Below are positions 12,929 through 16,622 of a stretch of DNA of 16,622 nt, one piece after another (within the stretch, counting starts at the first letter, position 1; every line of letters begins with the position of its first letter). A model generated the notes under the pieces. It worked only from the letters and a program-made list of their open reading frames with translations. It did no database searches and was not told the origin of the DNA. Origin of the DNA: Gemmataceae bacterium (lineage in GTDB: Bacteria; Planctomycetota; Planctomycetia; Gemmatales; Gemmataceae). The DNA lies in the NCBI GenBank assembly GCA_026418875.1, contig JAOAAM010000004.1, positions 1 through 16,622 of the forward strand, given 5' to 3'. Position numbers and translations under genes: made by a program.

Positions 12929-15265
12929 ATGCCTGCGACGGAACGTTCGCCTGGCCTCCGGATCTTCGCGCTGCTGGCTTGTGTCGGGCTGGCGACGTCG
13001 ATCCGAGCGCAGACGGCGGAGGGGCCGATCGTCGCGGAAGTCGTCACCCGCGGCCATCGCATCGTCCCCCGGGAACAGATCCTCGGCCAGATCAAAACCC
13101 GCCCCGGGGTGGTCTTCAATGAAGAGCATGCCCGCGAGGACGTGCAAAAACTCAAAGAGTCCGGGGCGTTTGGCGATATCCGGGTCTCCACGCGACCTGC
13201 CGGCGACAACAAGATCGTCGTCATTTTCGATCTGGCCGAACTCCCCAGCCTGATCCGCGAGATCGTCTACAAGGGCGCCAAGCACATGAAGCAGAAAGAC
13301 CTCGACGCCCTCACGGGGCTGCGTCGGGGCTCGCCCTTGAATCCCACGGCCAACCTGCTGGCCTGCCGCGCGATCGAGCAAAAATATCGCGACGATGGCC
13401 GCATCTTCGCCAAGGTGTTCCTCGAAGAAGGCGGACAGGTCGGCGACACCCGGGTGGTGTTCAACATCACCGAAGGCCCGGAGGTGAAAGTGCACTCGAT
13501 TCGCTTCGTGGGCCATGGACGATGGGTCAGCTCGGGGCGATTGCGGACCCAGATCGCCTCCTCGCGGTCGTTTCTGGGGATCGGCGGCACGTATGAGCCT
13601 CGGAAGTTGGAGGCCGACGTTTTGGCCCTGCGCGACTACTACCGGGGCCTCGGCTTCCTCGATGTGGACATCGTGCCGGAGACCAGCTTCACCCCCGACC
13701 ACAGCGGCGTGGACATCACCTTCCACATCCACGAAGGACCACGCTACAAGGTCGGCTCGGTCGCCATCGAGGGTAACAAGCAGTACGACACGCAGCAACT
13801 CATGCAATTGGTCAGCCTGAAAGAAGGCGAGTATTTCGATCGGAACGTCGTGCAGGCCGACGTGACGGCGATTCAGGACAAGTACGGCGTGAACGGGCAG
13901 CGGGTGCCGGTTCGCGAATCGCTGACCATGCTGCCGGACCAACCCGGCGTGGTAGCCGTGCAGTATCAAGTCCAAGAAAGCGAGCCGGTGCGTGTGCGGC
14001 AAATCCTCATCGTCGGTAACGAACAGACGCGCGACTCCGTCATCCTGCGAGTGCTCGGCATCCGCGAAGGCCAAGTGCTGAGTTGGCCCGAGATTCGTGC
14101 GGCCGAGGTCCGGCTCGCCAATCTGCAATTGTTCGAGAACAACCCCGAGTCCGGCGTGCGACCCACCATCAGCGTCGTCGATACCGACGACCCACGCTAC
14201 AAGGACGTCTTGGTCAATGTCCGCGAGACCACCACCGGCAGCTTCATGCTCGGCGTCGGGGTCAATTCCGACGCGGGACTCTCCGGTCAGATCGTCCTGA
14301 ACGAGCGAAACTTCGACCTGCTGCGCTTTCCCCGCAGTTTCGACGATCTGCTCAGTGGTCGGGCATTTCGCGGCGGCGGACAAGAGTTCCGCCTGGAGGC
14401 GATCCCCGGTACCCGCTTCCAGCGATACACGATCAGTTGGCGCGAACCGGCCCTGTTCGATTCCCCCTTTGGTCTGGCCGTCAGCGGCTACTTCTACAAC
14501 CGCGGTTTCATCGAGTACAACGAGAGCCGGGTCGGCACCCGTGTCTCCGTCTCCCGACAATTGAATCGCTATTGGAACATCAACGAAACGTTTCGGCTGG
14601 AAGGAATCAACATCTTTGAAGTGCCCAACTTCGCCACCGCGGCGATCACCGACAACATCGGCTGGGACACGCTGGTCGGCTTCCGCACCGGCCTGACCCG
14701 CGACAGCCGCGACTCATACCTGCGGCCGACTCGGGGCAGCGTCTTGGACCTGGGGTTTGAACAAGTGCTGGGCAGCCATGTCTTCCCCGTCGGCTCGGTC
14801 GAATTCAGCAAATTCTGGACGACCTGGCAACGGCGGGACGGCAGCGGCCGACACGTCCTCTCGATGCGGACCCAAGCCATCTTCTCCGGGGATGACACAC
14901 CCGTGTACGAACGGCTCTACGGCGGCGGCTTCCGCTCGCTTCGCGGCTTCTCGTTCCGCGGCGTCGGCCCGTTTGAAAACGGCCTGAACGTCGGCGGCCA
15001 GTTCGCCTTCCTCAACACCATCGAGTACCAGATTCCCGTGTTGGCCAACGACAAGTTCTTCGTCGTCGGTTTCGTCGATCATGGCACCGTGGAACGGAAG
15101 TTCGACATCACGACCTACCGCGTCACCGCCGGCGTCGGCCTGCGCATCATCACGCCGATCACCGGACCCGTCCCGTTGGCCCTCGATTTCGGCTTCCCGA
15201 TCGTCAAAGGCCCATTCGATCAGAAACAACTGCTGGCCTTTTACGTCGGATTCGGCGGAAACTGA
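12929..15265 (+). CDS. bamA: Outer membrane protein assembly factor BamA (Omp85 family)
   Basis: This is a 778-residue Omp85 protein that folds and inserts beta-barrel proteins into the outer membrane. A signal peptide covers residues 1 to about 27 (ending IRAQ). Five POTRA-like repeats follow at about 33-105, 108-185, 186-270, 273-350 and 354-432, each ending in a strand such as VVFNITEGP, ITFHIHEGP or VQYQVQESEP. The C-terminal barrel starts near 435 (TTTGSFMLGVGVNSDAG) and carries the family's key LRGF motif (671-674) in GGGFRSLRGFSFRG. The size matches typical BamA (about 800). The protein ends in FYVGFGGN instead of an aromatic final residue. GGGAG precedes the ATG. Its 3' end overlaps the convergent gene by 25 bp. 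A planctomycete outer membrane role is supported by this domain set. Confidence 0.94.
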   Translation: MPATERSPGLRIFALLACVGLATSIRAQTAEGPIVAEVVTRGHRIVPREQILGQIKTRPGVVFNEEHAREDVQKLKESGAFGDIRVSTRPAGDNKIVVIFDLAELPSLIREIVYKGAKHMKQKDLDALTGLRRGSPLNPTANLLACRAIEQKYRDDGRIFAKVFLEEGGQVGDTRVVFNITEGPEVKVHSIRFVGHGRWVSSGRLRTQIASSRSFLGIGGTYEPRKLEADVLALRDYYRGLGFLDVDIVPETSFTPDHSGVDITFHIHEGPRYKVGSVAIEGNKQYDTQQLMQLVSLKEGEYFDRNVVQADVTAIQDKYGVNGQRVPVRESLTMLPDQPGVVAVQYQVQESEPVRVRQILIVGNEQTRDSVILRVLGIREGQVLSWPEIRAAEVRLANLQLFENNPESGVRPTISVVDTDDPRYKDVLVNVRETTTGSFMLGVGVNSDAGLSGQIVLNERNFDLLRFPRSFDDLLSGRAFRGGGQEFRLEAIPGTRFQRYTISWREPALFDSPFGLAVSGYFYNRGFIEYNESRVGTRVSVSRQLNRYWNINETFRLEGINIFEVPNFATAAITDNIGWDTLVGFRTGLTRDSRDSYLRPTRGSVLDLGFEQVLGSHVFPVGSVEFSKFWTTWQRRDGSGRHVLSMRTQAIFSGDDTPVYERLYGGGFRSLRGFSFRGVGPFENGLNVGGQFAFLNTIEYQIPVLANDKFFVVGFVDHGTVERKFDITTYRVTAGVGLRIITPITGPVPLALDFGFPIVKGPFDQKQLLAFYVGFGGN

Positions 15266-15801
15266 GACGACCCTGGCATCGATCGCTCGGGATGCGATGG
15301 CAATTCCGCCGCCGACGGCACGGCTCCAGCCGATGGCAACTCTGCCGCCGACGGCACGGCACCCGCCGATGGCAATTCCGCCGACGGCAAACCTGCCGAC
15401 GATGGTGCGTCGGAGTTAGTTACTCCGGTAGTAACCGAGGCGTGTTTCTGGGCCGCACGCCAAGCCGCGAAAATCTCCTCCATCTGCCGCACGCAACCCG
15501 TCAGCGACAACGCCGCCATCTGGAAGTTCGTGTGGTCGCTGACCCGGCGATACTCCCGCTCGAACAACTCGGCGACGCGGCGGATTTTCGGCAGCTTCCC
15601 CGACAAGCGATGCAAGAATTCCGCCACGTCACCCCGTTCCCTTGCCGGCTCGGCAGCGCGGATTGAATCGAACAATGTCCGCGGCACGCTGAGCAACTCC
15701 TCGTCGCCTTGAATCTCCTCCGCGTGCTTCAAAAACGTGCGGATCATCCACAGATGCGCCAAGACGACGTTGAGGCGTTCGACTGCCTGCTCCGAAGTCA
15801 T
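15241..15801 (-). CDS. Unknown 186-residue protein with a repetitive Ser/Pro/Ala tail
   Basis: I do not recognise a family. Residues 1-118 are predicted helical and charged (SEQAVERLNVVLAHLWMIRT, then REYRRVSDHTNFQMAALSL), with no signal peptide or membrane segment, so it is probably cytoplasmic. Residues about 125-186 are low complexity: a 12-residue unit, LPSAGAVPSAAE, occurs twice in tandem plus partial copies, encoded by a 36-bp DNA repeat. The start ATG (15799-15801) overlaps the stop of the upstream membrane protein gene in an ATGA junction, so the two are translationally coupled and likely functionally linked. Its stop lies inside the last codons of bamA on the other strand. The conserved-looking helical part suggests a real protein despite the repeat tail. 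Confidence 0.75.
   Translation of the reverse strand: MTSEQAVERLNVVLAHLWMIRTFLKHAEEIQGDEELLSVPRTLFDSIRAAEPARERGDVAEFLHRLSGKLPKIRRVAELFEREYRRVSDHTNFQMAALSLTGCVRQMEEIFAAWRAAQKHASVTTGVTNSDAPSSAGLPSAELPSAGAVPSAAELPSAGAVPSAAELPSHPERSMPGSSQFPPNPT
15296..15403. repeat. 36-bp tandem repeat within the 186-aa gene
   Basis: The marker GATGGCAA recurs at 15296, 15332 and 15368, exactly 36 bp apart, with intervening sequence nearly identical (CCGCCGACGGCACGG). There are about 2.5 to 3 copies, in frame, encoding the 12-residue protein repeat. A shorter submotif encoding PSA recurs inside each unit. Confidence 0.85.
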
Positions 15802-16400
15802 GACGCCGCCCCCTCGGCAACTTTCGCTGCCGCCGGCGCAGGGGTTCGGGCGGCTTTCGCCTCTTTCTCTTCCTTCGCCAGCAACACCAGGGCGGCCCCC
15901 ACGCCCACCAAGATGATCCCAACGATCAGCTTCCAGCCCGGCATTTCCAAATGAAAATGGGCCCATTGACCGGCCTTGGGATGCCAGACCATGCTGACCA
16001 GTACGTTAATGACGGGTGCCAGGCCAAAGATCAGCGGGGCGATGAACACTTTGTAGGTACTCGGGGGCAACCCCTCGGCTTGGGCAGCCCCGATGGCGGA
16101 CTTGGTGGCGAAGACCACGCAAATCGCCCCGATGGCCCCGGCCGCACCCGCTAAGGCCGAGAAGATCAAACCATTCGCCGTCAGGTTGACGTCCGACCAT
16201 TTCTGCATGCCGGTGGCGAAAAGGATCAACGGGAGCAACACGCCGATGACGAAGTACGCCAGCCCGACACAGAGGATGGCCATGATGCGGCTGGCGGGCT
16301 TCCCCCCTAACTCACTGCCGCCGAAAAAGATGATTGGGACGTAGGTGCCCCAAGACAAACCCGCGAGCAGGACGTAGAATTGCCACTCTTGCAATTTCAT
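15798..16400 (-). CDS. Membrane protein with about five TM segments, DMT/EamA-like
   Basis: This is a 200-residue integral membrane protein. Hydrophobic segments lie near residues 7-27 (WQFYVLLAGLSWGTYVPIIF), 38-63, 75-98, 115-138 and 154-175. The remaining C-terminus is a charged Lys/Glu and Ala/Pro-rich cytoplasmic tail. The LSWGTYVP opening and the Gly/Ala-rich third helix recall half-size drug/metabolite transporters, but the match is weak and no substrate can be proposed. I chose the ATG at 16400 because it begins the first TM segment and follows CGGGGAA; an upstream in-frame codon at 16457 would add a non-hydrophobic leader. It is first in a two-gene operon, overlapping the next gene by 4 bp, and has a promoter candidate about 125 bp upstream. 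Confidence 0.75.
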   Translation of the reverse strand: MKLQEWQFYVLLAGLSWGTYVPIIFFGGSELGGKPASRIMAILCVGLAYFVIGVLLPLILFATGMQKWSDVNLTANGLIFSALAGAAGAIGAICVVFATKSAIGAAQAEGLPPSTYKVFIAPLIFGLAPVINVLVSMVWHPKAGQWAHFHLEMPGWKLIVGIILVGVGAALVLLAKEEKEAKAARTPAPAAAKVAEGAAS

Positions 16401-16427
16401 CAGCGTGGTTCCCCGGAAATGCGTACA

Positions 16428-16460
16428 GGGGTGCTGCGGCGACGCTCGAGAAAGCACCCC
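16428..16460 (-). promoter_or_regulatory. Leader hairpin upstream of the membrane protein gene
   Basis: Perfect 8-bp arms GGGGTGCT (16428-16435) and AGCACCCC (16453-16460) enclose a 17-nt loop. The structure lies in the predicted 5' leader, 28 nt before the ATG. It could affect translation or be an operator. No known riboswitch class is recognised. Confidence 0.35.
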
Positions 16461-16522
16461 GACCGACCCGGCCGCTCGAACGCCACCCCACCACCCCGAA
16501 GGCCTGACTCCGACGGGATTAG

Positions 16523-16551
16523 AAAATATTGCAAATTCCCGCGGAAATCAA
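16523..16551 (-). promoter_or_regulatory. Sigma70-type promoter of the two-gene minus operon
   Basis: On the minus strand, TTGATT (16546-16551) and TATTTT (16523-16528) are spaced by exactly 17 bp within the only AT-rich patch of this region. The predicted start near 16516 gives a leader of about 115 nt. Confidence 0.55.
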
Positions 16552-16599
16552 GGGTTTGAGGGGGGGGAGCGGCGCAAAAAGCGGCGCACGGCGTGTATC

Positions 16600-16622
16600 C
16601 TGTCTCTTATACACATCTGACG
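16600..16622 (+). other. Nextera/Tn5 mosaic-end sequencing adapter (artefact)
   Basis: Positions 16600-16618 read CTGTCTCTTATACACATCT, the exact 19-bp Tn5 mosaic end used in Nextera libraries, and the following GACG continues as in the read-1 side adapter. It sits flush with the contig end. This is untrimmed library adapter, not genome sequence. Confidence 0.95.

Noticed and set aside
12866..14560. 564-codon open frame on the minus strand
   Set aside because: It is antisense to bamA, which has clear domains. Long antisense frames are expected opposite GC-rich genes.
16600..16618. Tn5 mosaic end as evidence for a transposon
   Set aside because: It is flush with the contig end and continues into adapter bases, so it is library sequence.
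1..16622. CRISPR arrays, tRNA or rRNA genes, intact insertion sequences
   Set aside because: No spaced direct repeats, cloverleaf-like sequences, rRNA motifs or transposase genes were seen on reading both strands.

Overview
The window looks like one end of a draft contig from a planctomycete, most likely a member of the Gemmataceae or a close relative. This is inferred from the high GC content, the Rhs fragment, the planctomycete-type hypothetical proteins, the secreted GH140-like and DUF4185-like proteins, and csrA sitting beside housekeeping genes. Both ends have technical or repeat problems. Base 1 lies inside an Rhs repeat fragment, a common place for assemblies to break. The last 23 bases match Nextera/Tn5 library adapter and are not genomic.

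Region 1 (1-7158) is a divergently arranged periplasmic nitrate reductase locus. The minus strand reads napD - napA - napB - a small unknown gene joined by ATGA overlap, followed by a broken Rhs remnant. The plus strand reads a tetraheme cytochrome c, a four-cluster [4Fe-4S] ferredoxin (NrfC/DsrO type) and a polytopic NrfD/DsrP-type quinol-interacting membrane protein. No napC, napG or napH is present in the window. The simplest model is: quinol -> NrfD-like -> NrfC-like -> tetraheme cytochrome -> NapB -> NapA. NapB is itself unusual. It carries two tandem copies of the NapB heme module, so four CxxCH sites instead of the usual two.

Region 2 (7159-11317) holds accessory and housekeeping genes: a GH140-like secreted glycoside hydrolase on the plus strand, then truD, csrA and a CoA-binding-fold protein on the minus strand. 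csrA has a readable sigma70-type promoter and a leader with five GGA triplets. One of these is the exact loop of a 6-bp hairpin, and two lie in the ribosome binding region. This is the pattern expected for CsrA autoregulation.

Region 3 (11318-16622) holds a secreted DUF4185-like protein, a 510-bp non-coding stretch, and bamA (outer membrane assembly, plus strand). The stretch contains a minus-oriented terminator-like hairpin, a second GGA-loop hairpin and a degenerate 7-bp tandem repeat array. Converging on bamA is a two-gene minus operon of unknown function: a membrane protein of about five TM segments, then a 186-aa protein with a 12-residue repeat tail. That operon has a good promoter candidate near the contig end.

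No tRNA, rRNA, CRISPR array or intact mobile element was seen. The main novelty candidates are the Nap variant (duplicated NapB plus an NrfCD/DsrOP-like module) and the pair of GGA-loop hairpins in a window that also encodes CsrA.
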